NCBI GenBank assembly: GCA_946404705.1 | Contig: CAMJES010000165.1 | Location: forward strand, 1-5,473 | Direction: 5' to 3' | DNA length: 5,473 nucleotides | DNA from: an uncultured Ruminococcus sp. | Lineage (GTDB): Bacteria > Bacillota > Clostridia > Oscillospirales > Ruminococcaceae | Shown here: piece after piece, positions 1-5,428 of the stretch | How the letters are laid out: each line of letters begins with the position of its first letter | Position numbering within the stretch: position 1 is the stretch's first letter | Made by a program: the position numbers and the translations under genes | Notes under the pieces: model-generated | Told to the model about the DNA's origin: nothing | The model's input: the letters and a program-made list of their open reading frames with translations, nothing else | The model's database searches: none

Positions 1-54
1 TTTTTCAATGCCGCGCTCACGAAGGAGCTGCGCTGTTGATTTTATCGTAAACAT
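1..54 (-). CDS. Minor capsid protein 2-like, N-terminal fragment (cut by window edge)
   Basis: Only the first 18 codons lie in the window, beginning MFTIKSTAQLLRERGIEK. The ATG shares one base with the TAA stop of the preceding gene (TAATG), a usual sign of translational coupling in phage neck genes. Minor capsid protein 1 genes in Firmicutes phages are normally followed by minor capsid protein 2 genes. As I recall that family, it has a short N-terminal segment reading roughly 'ILKERGLxxGG', which matches 'LLRERGIEK'. The likely role is a neck/head-completion component between connector and tail. The start is well supported by position; the family rests on gene order and a very short match. 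Confidence 0.6.
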   Translation of the reverse strand, partial: MFTIKSTAQLLRERGIEK

Positions 55-437
55 TATTTTCCCTCGATTCGTATGTGCCAAAGCTCGGGACTGCCGTAGA
101 GATTCTCGACCGCCGAGCTGACCTTGTAAACATCACGGCAGTTTTCATAAAGCACGGAGATCCCGTCCGATACGTCAATATTGCACTCTCCATTGACGAT
201 ATATGTATCGCTCCGTGTATCCGCAGTCCAGCCTTCGCCCGAAAAATCGGCAGGGGAAACATAATCATGCAGCTGATCGGAGAAGATCATAACGGAAACG
301 GAAGAAGCGTTCTCCGCGCCGTATTTCTTTATCTCCTCGGCTTTGACGTCACGCCAGAACACCGCAGGAAGAAACGTCCGCTTGAACGAACCGTCCTCGA
401 GGGCGTTGTAGAGAGTGCAGCTTGCGTTGGTGATCAT
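54..437 (-). CDS. Putative minor capsid protein 1 (neck/head-completion protein)
   Basis: A 127-residue protein starting MITNASCTLYNALEDG. It has the pattern I know from the phage minor capsid protein 1 family: an N-terminal beta segment 'TLYNA', then 'RTFLPAVFWRDV' near residues 21-32, a middle 'SSVSVMIF' strand, 'GEGWTADTRSDTYIVNGE' around 67-84, and a C-terminal 'YGSPELWHIRIEGK' like the family's 'GSPxxxHxxI' ending. The length is normal for the family (about 110-130). These proteins sit in the head-tail connection of siphophages. The ATG at 437 overlaps the upstream TGA as ATGA, so I prefer it; a GTG two codons earlier (443), with AAAGG seven bases upstream, is also possible. It follows the gp6-like connector and precedes a minor capsid 2-like gene, the usual order. 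Confidence 0.85.
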   Translation of the reverse strand: MITNASCTLYNALEDGSFKRTFLPAVFWRDVKAEEIKKYGAENASSVSVMIFSDQLHDYVSPADFSGEGWTADTRSDTYIVNGECNIDVSDGISVLYENCRDVYKVSSAVENLYGSPELWHIRIEGK

Positions 438-787
438 ATCCACCTCACCGCCTTTACAAGATCGGCGATATACAACTGTATCGCATCATCAAGCCGCTGT
501 GCTTCCGATCTCTGTGCTGTTGCAGCATAAGAAACCGAATAGCCGTCCACACTTTCGGACAGCTTCGTGCCGCCCGATTCGCATGAATATATAGTTTCCG
601 CAACTGCACAGCAGGCTTTTTTTATCCTTATCTCCATATCGGGCGGAATACCCGATTTATGGAGGATATAGTCAGTGCGGCTGTCGATGTAGTCGGAAGC
701 ACGTTCCGAGAACTGCTCAAAAGCGTTCTCGGAAAGCTTGCTGCCTTTATATTTGTTTTTGTAAAAAGCATAATCTGCGTATGCCAT
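434..787 (-). CDS. Head-tail connector protein, phage gp6-like
   Basis: A 117-residue, mostly helical protein. The N-terminal 'MAYADYAFYKNKYKG' is followed by a helix 'ENAFEQFSERASDYIDSRT' (residues 21-39), a second helix 'IRIKKACCAVAETIYSCE' (53-70), and then 'GGTKLSESVDGYSVSY' (72-87). The helix-plus-'SESVxGYSVSY' signature is characteristic of gp6-like/YqbG-type connectors, which form a ring under the portal. The reading frame is open further upstream to 874, but the ATG at 787 is preceded by AAGGAG with seven bases of spacing, so it is the likely start. That ribosome binding site is made from the Lys-Glu codons and stop of the preceding gene. Two adjacent cysteines at 59-60 are seen; no role can be inferred. 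Confidence 0.85.
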   Translation of the reverse strand: MAYADYAFYKNKYKGSKLSENAFEQFSERASDYIDSRTDYILHKSGIPPDMEIRIKKACCAVAETIYSCESGGTKLSESVDGYSVSYAATAQRSEAQRLDDAIQLYIADLVKAVRWI

Positions 788-791
788 AACA

Positions 792-968
792 TCACTCCTT
801 GGCTGCGGAAATGGCGGAAATGATCTCTGCTTTGGTCTTAGCCGAGCCAAGCTCCACACCGTCCATAGCCGCAAGCTCCCTGAGCTGACTTACCGTAAGG
901 CTTGCAAGCTCAGGTTCGGGCGGAGCTGCAGACTTGCTGTCGGGAATAAAAAGTCCGATATGCTTCAT
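792..968 (-). CDS. Small HeH/Rho_N-like protein after major capsid
   Basis: A 58-residue protein. Residues 1-20 are a low-complexity leader with a Pro/Glu-rich stretch (SAAPPEPE). Residues 22-58, 'LASLTVSQLRELAAMDGVEL' followed by 'KTKAEIISAI', match the short helix-extended loop-helix fold shared by HeH, LEM, SAP and Rho N-terminal domains. Small proteins with this motif commonly lie directly after the major capsid gene in Firmicutes phages. Their function is unclear; head decoration, DNA contact or connector assembly have all been considered plausible. The start at 968 is supported by AAGGGGG eight bases upstream. It begins 13 bases after the capsid stop and ends 4 bases before the connector start, so it is surely co-translated with them. 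Confidence 0.75.
   Translation of the reverse strand: MKHIGLFIPDSKSAAPPEPELASLTVSQLRELAAMDGVELGSAKTKAEIISAISAAKE
795..800 (-). promoter_or_regulatory. Ribosome binding site of the connector, embedded in the previous gene
   Basis: AAGGAG is formed by the last two codons (Lys, Glu) of the HeH-like protein, immediately before its TGA, seven bases before the connector ATG at 787. It decides the start of the connector gene and couples the two genes. Confidence 0.8.
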
Positions 969-981
969 AGCTTTAACCCCC

Positions 982-1998
982 TTAGTTCTTGTGGTGGAGG
1001 TAGATACCTGCTGCTCTGTTTTCGTAGATCGCAGCAAGACCGTATGCACGGAAGAAGAACATCCAGCTGTCGCTGAACTGATTTTCTTCGGGAGAAATGA
1101 CCTTGTTTACCGTGTGCTTTGGATACTGAATGACCGCCGACTTTTCGATGATCATAAAGTTTATATCCTTGCCTGCGGAGGCGGTCTTTGCATAGTAGGT
1201 TTCAGCAGCCCAGCTCGGTGCGCTGTCGCCCGTGACCGCTGTATATCCGCTGCCTGATTTTGTATAGTAGTTTGCGTAATTTGCAGACCAGTCGGCAGGT
1301 TCGGACTTTGTTACCTCATAATGATCCGTACCCTTTCTGTAACCGCCTGCGGTCTCGCCCTCTGATGTGCCGTCAAGCATATCGATAGCCGTGTAGAAAC
1401 GTGACTGCGGAACCTTTGAAACTCCTGCAAAGCCGTCAAATACAGCCTTTGATTTGTATGTATCAACATTCTGTGCAAGGTTGTAAAGGGTAGGCGTAAT
1501 AAAAAGGTATCTGCCCTCGGGGGAAACCTCGTCCTCATCAAGAGTATTCTGTGCGCTTACAAGAGCCGCAAGCACGGCTTCACCCGATGCGAGCGTTCCA
1601 GAAGCAGAAGAGATCATCGGTTCGGCGGCATAGGTTGCAAAGCGGAACGCATCAAGCTCGGGAACGGTTTTTGTACGGACAAAATCCGCCGCAAGACTGC
1701 CGAACGCAAGACCTGCGGTTTCCTCGTTATCCATAGCGTCAACGGAAAACTTACCGCCTCTGTCATAGTTAAACGTAACAGTTTCGTTTGTAAATGTGGT
1801 GTTTCTGCTCACATATCCGCCGTTTCTGCTGTAATCGGCAAGTCCCTCTGTGGAGATCTTCGGGATAATGATCTCGTTTGCGTTTGCGCCTGCCCTGACA
1901 AGAGCGGTGCTGCCGTCAAGAATATTGGTGCAGGAGCCTGCTTTGTAGACCTCGTCAAGAAGATCAACGTACTTTTTAAAAAGCGAAATGTTATTCAT
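982..1998 (-). CDS. Major capsid protein (HK97-fold type) with inserted domain
   Basis: A 338-residue protein that follows a GP20-type scaffold gene, as expected for the major capsid protein. Features consistent with this role are the N-terminal 'LFKKYVDLLDEVYKAGS', the early 'IIIPKISTEGLADYSRNGGY' segment (residues 43-62), the 'DRGGKFSVDAMDNEET' region (79-94), a long helix at about 95-110, 'EGRYLFITPTLYNLAQN' (161-177) and the C-terminal 'AVIQYPKHTVNKVISPEE' followed by 'RAYGLAAIYENRAAGIY'. It is the main shell subunit, assembled on the scaffold. No N-terminal propeptide or fused protease is evident. Residues about 224-276 look like an extra domain inserted between 'RFYTAIDMLDG' and 'KDINFMIIEKSA', described separately. 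The start is supported by AGAGAGG nine bases upstream; the gene lies 19 bases after the scaffold stop. Confidence is high from context and sequence character, though no alignment was run. Confidence 0.9.
   Translation of the reverse strand: MNNISLFKKYVDLLDEVYKAGSCTNILDGSTALVRAGANANEIIIPKISTEGLADYSRNGGYVSRNTTFTNETVTFNYDRGGKFSVDAMDNEETAGLAFGSLAADFVRTKTVPELDAFRFATYAAEPMISSASGTLASGEAVLAALVSAQNTLDEDEVSPEGRYLFITPTLYNLAQNVDTYKSKAVFDGFAGVSKVPQSRFYTAIDMLDGTSEGETAGGYRKGTDHYEVTKSEPADWSANYANYYTKSGSGYTAVTGDSAPSWAAETYYAKTASAGKDINFMIIEKSAVIQYPKHTVNKVISPEENQFSDSWMFFFRAYGLAAIYENRAAGIYLHHKN
1171..1329 (-). repeat. W/YY-repeat insert inside the major capsid protein
   Basis: Residues about 224-276 of the capsid protein contain two degenerate copies of a short unit. 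The first reads 'PADWSANYANYYTKSGSGYT', the second 'PSWAAETYYAKTASAG'. Shared positions are Pro-x-Trp, then Tyr-Tyr-x-Lys about 7-9 residues on. Similar 'W...NYxxYYTKSGxxYTxV...APxW...YY' units turn up, as I recall, in other Firmicutes phage structural proteins. The flanking capsid sequence would join cleanly without it, so it is probably a surface-exposed loop domain. Exact borders are approximate. Confidence 0.6.
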
Positions 1999-2017
1999 AT
2001 CTTTTTACCTCTCTTTA

Positions 2018-2557
2018 TTACTTAATGGCAAGACCCATTACTGCTCTTGCCTGTGCATCCGATACGGTGTCCGCAGCTTTGCTGTGATCCAGTCCCGTAT
2101 CTATCCTTGCGCCCTCTGCAGGCTGTTCGGAATTTCCGAACAAGAACGCCTTATCTGTCTTGAGCTTGTCGAGCTGTTCGTTAAAGCCGATGAGCTTTCC
2201 GTCATCGCCAAGCTTAACGATGCTCTTGTCGATCTGACCTCTGACGATGTCCTTGTCGAGTGCGCCGCTGTCGGCAAGGGCAAGAGCGATAGCGTTGTCG
2301 AGCTTCAATGCAGCCGTTTCATCGGCAAGCTTCTTGTTGGCTTCCGCAACGTCCGCCTTAAGCTTCTCAACGTCCACGCCGTCAAACTTCTTAACAGCTT
2401 CGGTCAGCTCCTTGATCTTATCCGAAGCCATTGCAAGCTCCGCTTCCTTGTCGGTCAACTTGCTTTTTTCCGCCGCAAGCTCCTGTTCGGACATAGCGAC
2501 AACCTGCTTGGCGGTTTCCTCGGGTATGCCGAGTTTGGTTAATTCTTCAAGTTTCAT
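2018..2557 (-). CDS. Capsid scaffolding protein, phage GP20 family
   Basis: A 179-residue protein with the standard layout of GP20-type scaffolds. Residues 1-20 hold 'LGIPEETAKQVV'; residues about 24-86 form a long Lys/Glu/Ala/Leu-rich coiled coil. The conserved back half follows: 'NAIALALADSGALDKDIVRG' (88-107), then 'IDKSIVKLGDDGKLIGFNEQ' (109-128) and 'LKTDKAFLF' (132-140). The last 40 residues are a variable, probably flexible, tail that would contact the coat subunit. The protein assembles inside the procapsid and is lost at maturation. The start has a near-perfect ribosome binding site, AAGGAGG at 2566-2572 with eight bases of spacing, stronger than its neighbours and consistent with high expression. 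It lies directly before the major capsid gene. An intrinsic-terminator-like hairpin stands just upstream of the ribosome binding site. Confidence 0.92.
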   Translation of the reverse strand: MKLEELTKLGIPEETAKQVVAMSEQELAAEKSKLTDKEAELAMASDKIKELTEAVKKFDGVDVEKLKADVAEANKKLADETAALKLDNAIALALADSGALDKDIVRGQIDKSIVKLGDDGKLIGFNEQLDKLKTDKAFLFGNSEQPAEGARIDTGLDHSKAADTVSDAQARAVMGLAIK

Positions 2558-2584
2558 TTTGGTATCCTCCTTAAAAAATGGTAT

Positions 2585-2617
2585 AAAAAAAGCAGCTTCA
2601 AACGGTGTTTGAAGTGC
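2585..2617 (-). terminator. Intrinsic terminator or attenuator upstream of scaffold
   Basis: On the minus strand the stem is GCACTTCAAAC, loop ACC, and GTTTGAAGCTGC. This gives eight uninterrupted pairs plus three more past one bulged C, followed directly by seven T (bases 2591-2585). It is a strong rho-independent terminator shape. On the plus strand the same stem is followed by G and TTTTT, so it could act in both directions. It is only 12 bases before the scaffold ribosome binding site, leaving no room for a promoter between them. Transcription of scaffold and capsid must therefore read through it, or begin further upstream and be tuned by it. Confidence 0.75.
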
Positions 2618-2637
2618 GTTTTTACGGTATTAAAATG

Positions 2638-2760
2638 TTATCTCCCATATTGTCTGTTCCGCCTTTTACGGTGGCGTTTCCTGCGCTGCACATATTCAAC
2701 ATAGCAGCCAAAATCCGGATGAGGCGTAAACAGTTTTAAATCGAACATTCCATAATACAT
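2638..2760 (-). CDS. Small basic protein, 40 residues, unknown
   Basis: An open frame of 40 codons from ATG at 2760 to TAA at 2638-2640. It has a good ribosome binding site: AAGGGAG at 2769-2775, eight bases before the ATG. The N-terminal half begins MYYGMFDLKLFTPHPDFGC and is aromatic-rich. The last 15 residues hold eight Arg, two Lys and one His, which suggests binding to nucleic acid or to an acidic partner. I do not recognise a family. It sits between two terminator-like hairpins, after the candidate immunity gene and before scaffold. Its base composition resembles the capsid genes more than the AT-rich cassette upstream, so it may belong to the core head operon. Expression is not proven; the ribosome binding site and the otherwise unexplained gap support it. 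Confidence 0.6.
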   Translation of the reverse strand: MYYGMFDLKLFTPHPDFGCYVEYVQRRKRHRKRRNRQYGR

Positions 2761-2780
2761 TTTCTCAACTCCCTTCGGGT

Positions 2781-2811
2781 AAAATTAAAAGCACCCTTAT
2801 TCAGAGTGCTT
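2781..2811 (-). terminator. Intrinsic terminator at the end of the toxin/immunity block
   Basis: On the minus strand AAGCACTCT pairs with AGGGTGCTT around the loop GAATA: nine pairs, one of them T-G. The stem is followed by TTAATTTT (2788-2781). The left arm overlaps the last codons and TGA of the 92-residue gene, so the hairpin closes that gene. The ribosome binding site of the 40-residue ORF lies five bases after the T-rich tract. Confidence 0.7.
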
Positions 2812-3079
2812 CAGATTTGTTTTTTTGAAAGACAATTTCATCATAAATATTAACTAAGCGTCTTCCGACATCAGTTAAATTGTTCTGTTCACCATCCATT
2901 CCGAACATAACTGATAAATCAGAAATATCACTTCTAAAACATTTCCAATCATCGTTAGAGATCATAATGGAATTGTCATCCAGAATACTGTACTCGGTGC
3001 TAAATTCACCGTTGCTTTTAGCAATTTCTATATATTTTTGCAAAAAGTTTAAATCATCATTGTCAAGTTTAAAAGTCAT
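2801..3079 (-). CDS. Small acidic protein, candidate immunity protein for the MuF toxin domain
   Basis: A 92-residue protein with no signal peptide or membrane segment. By hand count it has 18 Asp/Glu against 9 Lys/Arg, so it is clearly acidic. An N-terminal helix 'DDLNFLQKYIEIAKSNG' is followed by a mixed middle part ('YSILDDNSIMISNDDW') and a C-terminal helix 'GRRLVNIYDEIVFQKNK'. I do not recognise a named family. The case for immunity is contextual: it starts 13 bases after a MuF gene whose C-terminal domain looks like an RNase toxin, it shares that domain's low GC, it is small and acidic, and it is followed by a terminator. AAGGAG, overlapping the MuF stop and nine bases before the ATG, couples the two. 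Structural genes of this phage type do not usually have a conserved gene of this kind here. Alternative: an unrelated accessory (moron) gene. Confidence 0.75.
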   Translation of the reverse strand: MTFKLDNDDLNFLQKYIEIAKSNGEFSTEYSILDDNSIMISNDDWKCFRSDISDLSVMFGMDGEQNNLTDVGRRLVNIYDEIVFQKNKSEAL

Positions 3080-3092
3080 AATATCACACTCC

Positions 3093-4796
3093 TTATATCG
3101 GATTGGTTTGTATTAATCGTCCAGTATCAGGATTAATACTTACTTCACAATGTTCTCCAACAAATTTTTGTGAGTACATTACAGAACCATCAGGATTATG
3201 CAACACATTTCCATCTTTATCGTAACTTTTTTTAGGCGGTTGTGCTGTGCCTTGACTTAATGTATTCTGTATTTCTTCTAATGTAACACCATCTCTTTTT
3301 TTGCCTGTATGCGGATCCTTGCCTGTTCCAAACACTCGCTCAAGGAAATGATCCGATTGACCTTTGATTTCAATACCGTTTGATGTTTTCTTTCCTATGA
3401 TTTCTTTTTCAATTCGTTCATGGTATTCCTTATATTTTTCATATCCTGCAAGAGGAGAAAGCATACCACTTTTTACAGAAGTCATATATTTATTCATCAA
3501 CTGGTATTCAGGAGTATTATTATACATCATTTCATTAAATAATGCAATAGTTTTCGGAGAATTTTCTATACCTAATTGATGCATATATGCAGTATAGGAT
3601 TTGTTGGCTGTATGATAAGCCTTCTGTGAAACAGATTTACCAAAGCCGTCCACCCTAACACGGGAATTATCGGGAAGAAGCCCCGTAGCCTTTAGATGCT
3701 CCGCAAGACGTGCTTCACGGTTTTTCAGAGTAACGGACTTCCGCTCAAACTCACGGTCAAGCTTTGCCTTGAGAACGGGATCCTCTGTTGCCGATCTTGC
3801 ACCGTCCAGAGCAGAAAGCTCACGCTTGCTTTTCCTTATGCTGCGCTCGTAAGCTCGCTGCTTCTGCGTGTTTTTGTATTCTTCAAGGTTTTCAGCTTTT
3901 GAGAATGTCGGCGCATTTGCCGCTGTGGAAAGTCCCTCGAAGTATGGGAAGAACGAGTGCCTGCAGTTCCAGCCGCCCAAGCCGTCGCCCGTGCCGTAAC
4001 TCGTTGCATCGTAGAAATACGGATACTTGGGATGCCCCTTTTTAAGGGAGTATATCTGACCCTGCCATTCAGCATGAGAGGGGCGTGCGCCAAGATGCGA
4101 GGAAACCTCCACCAGCTCGCAGTCCATTTCCTTTGCAAGGTCAAGCTGCATATCGCAGCAGGTCTTGCCGATACCCGTAACGACCGCACGCCGCGCAGCA
4201 ACGTCAAGCTGATCTGTCCGCCCTGATTCATAGCTTACGCATTTGAGTCCGTCCTGTCCAAGTTTTCGGACAGCTTCAAAGATTGCCTCCTGCGGTGTAA
4301 ACGCTCCGCTTGCACATTTAAGATACGCAAGGTCAAGAGCATCCGAAAGCTGTCTGTTCGCCGCTGCAGCCGCCGAGTTCGTCAGATTCCGCATCAAGCC
4401 GTTAGTGTTCTTCAGTCCTCGTTTGAGAACATCGGAAAACGCCTTGGAGCGTGTGTAGTTCGTCAGCTTTTCACGGTAGTTGTCCGAGAGGATCCCCTCG
4501 GCGATAGCCGCCTTGTAAATTACCTCGTCTTCACGGATAGCCGTTTTGACTGCGTCCGTGTAGATCTCTTTTAAGGTGATTTCCTGAACCTTAAGCTTGG
4601 CGGCTATCCTTCGCTTGACCTCACGGGCGGAGATAGTGAGCTGATTTGCTTTGTACAGCTGCCATTCTGCTGTGGGTGTAAGGTAGTTTGCCTTTGTGAT
4701 GCGCCTGCAGATATCGGAGATGATCTCGTCCTGCAGCTTTGACATCAATTGTACCACAGGCTCGGGCAGCTTGTCAAGCTGATTCGGCGTTAGCAT
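3093..4796 (-). CDS. MuF-like minor capsid protein (Phage_min_cap2 type) with C-terminal toxin domain
   Basis: A 567-residue virion protein. Residues 1-230 are a helical minor capsid region. Residues about 232-289 hold the MuF core: 'SSHLGARPSHAEWQGQIYS' and then 'GGWNCRHSFFPYFEG', with the conserved Arg-Pro-x-His-x-x-Trp-Gln-Gly and Gly-Trp-Asn-Cys-Arg-His motifs. Residues 300-370 are a charged helical, probably coiled-coil, segment. MuF proteins attach near the portal, a few copies per head, and can travel with the DNA into the host. After residue about 385 the composition turns AT-rich. Residues 385-470 look like a pre-toxin linker and 470-567 like a BECR-type RNase domain (separate entry). 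Plain versions of this family stop at roughly 350-400 residues, so the tail is an addition. The start has AAAGGGGG nine bases upstream and lies 15 bases after the portal stop. The immunity candidate follows. Confidence 0.92.
   Translation of the reverse strand: MLTPNQLDKLPEPVVQLMSKLQDEIISDICRRITKANYLTPTAEWQLYKANQLTISAREVKRRIAAKLKVQEITLKEIYTDAVKTAIREDEVIYKAAIAEGILSDNYREKLTNYTRSKAFSDVLKRGLKNTNGLMRNLTNSAAAAANRQLSDALDLAYLKCASGAFTPQEAIFEAVRKLGQDGLKCVSYESGRTDQLDVAARRAVVTGIGKTCCDMQLDLAKEMDCELVEVSSHLGARPSHAEWQGQIYSLKKGHPKYPYFYDATSYGTGDGLGGWNCRHSFFPYFEGLSTAANAPTFSKAENLEEYKNTQKQRAYERSIRKSKRELSALDGARSATEDPVLKAKLDREFERKSVTLKNREARLAEHLKATGLLPDNSRVRVDGFGKSVSQKAYHTANKSYTAYMHQLGIENSPKTIALFNEMMYNNTPEYQLMNKYMTSVKSGMLSPLAGYEKYKEYHERIEKEIIGKKTSNGIEIKGQSDHFLERVFGTGKDPHTGKKRDGVTLEEIQNTLSQGTAQPPKKSYDKDGNVLHNPDGSVMYSQKFVGEHCEVSINPDTGRLIQTNPI
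3096..3395 (-). other. C-terminal toxin-like domain of the MuF protein (probable BECR-fold RNase)
   Basis: Residues about 468-567 form a compact module. It opens with 'IKGQSDHFLERVFG' (His483, Glu486, Arg487), continues with 'KRDGVTLEEIQNTLSQG' (500-516; Arg501), has a variable loop with 'DGNVLHNPDGS', and ends 'QKFVGEHCEVSINPDTGRLI' plus 'QTNPI'. A helix carrying His and Glu-Arg, a second 'GVxxEEIxxxL' helix, then beta strands ending in 'VxINPxTGxLIQxNP' is the arrangement known for BECR nuclease toxins (Barnase-EndoU-colicin E5/D-RelE), including the phage PBECR forms found at the ends of MuF proteins. Candidate catalytic or RNA-contact residues are His483, Arg487, Arg501, Thr558 and Thr564. 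Fold and activity are inferred from pattern and context. Confidence 0.7.
3512..3547 (-). promoter_or_regulatory. Possible internal promoter upstream of toxin domain and immunity gene
   Basis: On the minus strand TTGCAT (3547-3542) is followed, 17 bases on, by a perfect TATAAT (3524-3519). The -10 coincides with Tyr-Asn codons inside the MuF gene in an AT-rich segment, so chance is a real possibility, and the -35 matches only three of six consensus bases. A transcript starting near 3512 would carry the immunity gene with its own ribosome binding site but no obvious start for the toxin domain. Confidence 0.3.
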
Positions 4797-4811
4797 TTAA
4801 ATCAGCCCCCT

Positions 4812-5428
4812 TTATCCTCCGTCCCCGAAGCCCATCAGCTCGTCATCGGTGAATTCGGTACCTTCTCCGGAGATCTCCGCTATCATTGCTTTGGCTTTTT
4901 CTTCGGTTTCACCGTACCATTTCACACGGTATTCCCAAGCTGCCTTTATGCCGTCCCTGACCTCCTGCAGATCTCTCATGCGCTCGGCGTTTTCGTCAAT
5001 AAGCGGCGACTGGTCGAATATGACCGTGACCTGTGCGTCTGCATTGACCTCGCTGTCTATGTAATTATGACCTATCCAAAGCAGCGTTTTAACAAGACCG
5101 TGAAGAAAGCTTTCTACATGAATAAAATGCTTGTGCGCATTCTGGAGCAGCTCCTGCTTGTCGCCTGTGTACTGCGTTGCAGTTACGATAGAACCGCTGT
5201 TGAACTGATAATGCTTTGTTCCGAAGCCTACCTTGAAGCTGAGATAATCAAGCTGTGCCTGAACTGCTTCCGCATTGTCCTTAATGCGCAGGTCGGGGTT
5301 ATGCTCCTGAACGAGCGGCTTGCCGGTATCGTCACCAATGCTTTCCGTAACATAGCAGAACAGCTGCTGATTAACATCATCGGGAGCGATCGGCTCACCG
5401 CCTATCATATCGGACATAAGGCTTTTGC
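4812..5428 (-). CDS. Portal protein, SPP1 gp6-like, C-terminal 204 residues
   Basis: The readable biological sequence starts at 'KSLMSDMIGGEPIAPDD' and ends '...DDELMGFGDGG'. Hallmarks of the SPP1 gp6-type portal C-terminal half are 'FKVGFGTKHYQFNSGSIVTA' with 'TQYTGDKQELLQNAHKH' after it, the helical 'FLHGLVKTLLWIGHNYI' segment, the strand 'QVTVIFDQSPLIDENAE' and the long final helix 'EVRDGIKAAWEYRVKWYGET'. The portal is the dodecameric ring through which DNA enters and leaves the capsid. The protein is normally about 450-500 residues, so more than half is missing. The frame can be read out to a GTG at 5462, but residues before 'KSLM' are translated sequencing adapter and there is no real start here. 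The next gene, MuF, follows after 15 bases. Confidence 0.92.

Noticed and set aside
502..511. CTTCCGATCT inside the connector gene, identical to the end of an Illumina adapter
   Set aside because: Only ten bases match, the flanking bases differ from the adapter, and the connector frame runs through it in a sensible way ('TAQRSEAQRLDDAIQ'). It is most likely chance, unlike the 34-base match at 5429.
75..530. 151-codon plus-strand open frame opposite minor capsid 1 and the connector
   Set aside because: It runs antisense across two well-supported, coupled minus-strand genes and resembles no protein I know.
788..874. Upstream extension of the connector frame (start at 874)
   Set aside because: The extension would overlap most of the HeH-like gene and has an unnatural composition; the ATG at 787 has AAGGAG at correct spacing.
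1988..2542. 184-codon plus-strand open frame opposite the scaffold
   Set aside because: It mirrors the scaffold coding sequence, has Leu/Arg/Phe-rich content typical of an antisense shadow, and lacks a plausible ribosome binding site and context.
2592..2617. Inverted repeat as an attachment site, IS end or CRISPR repeat
   Set aside because: It is a single palindrome with a T-tract on the transcribed strand, with no second copy, transposase or spacers nearby; a terminator explains it better.
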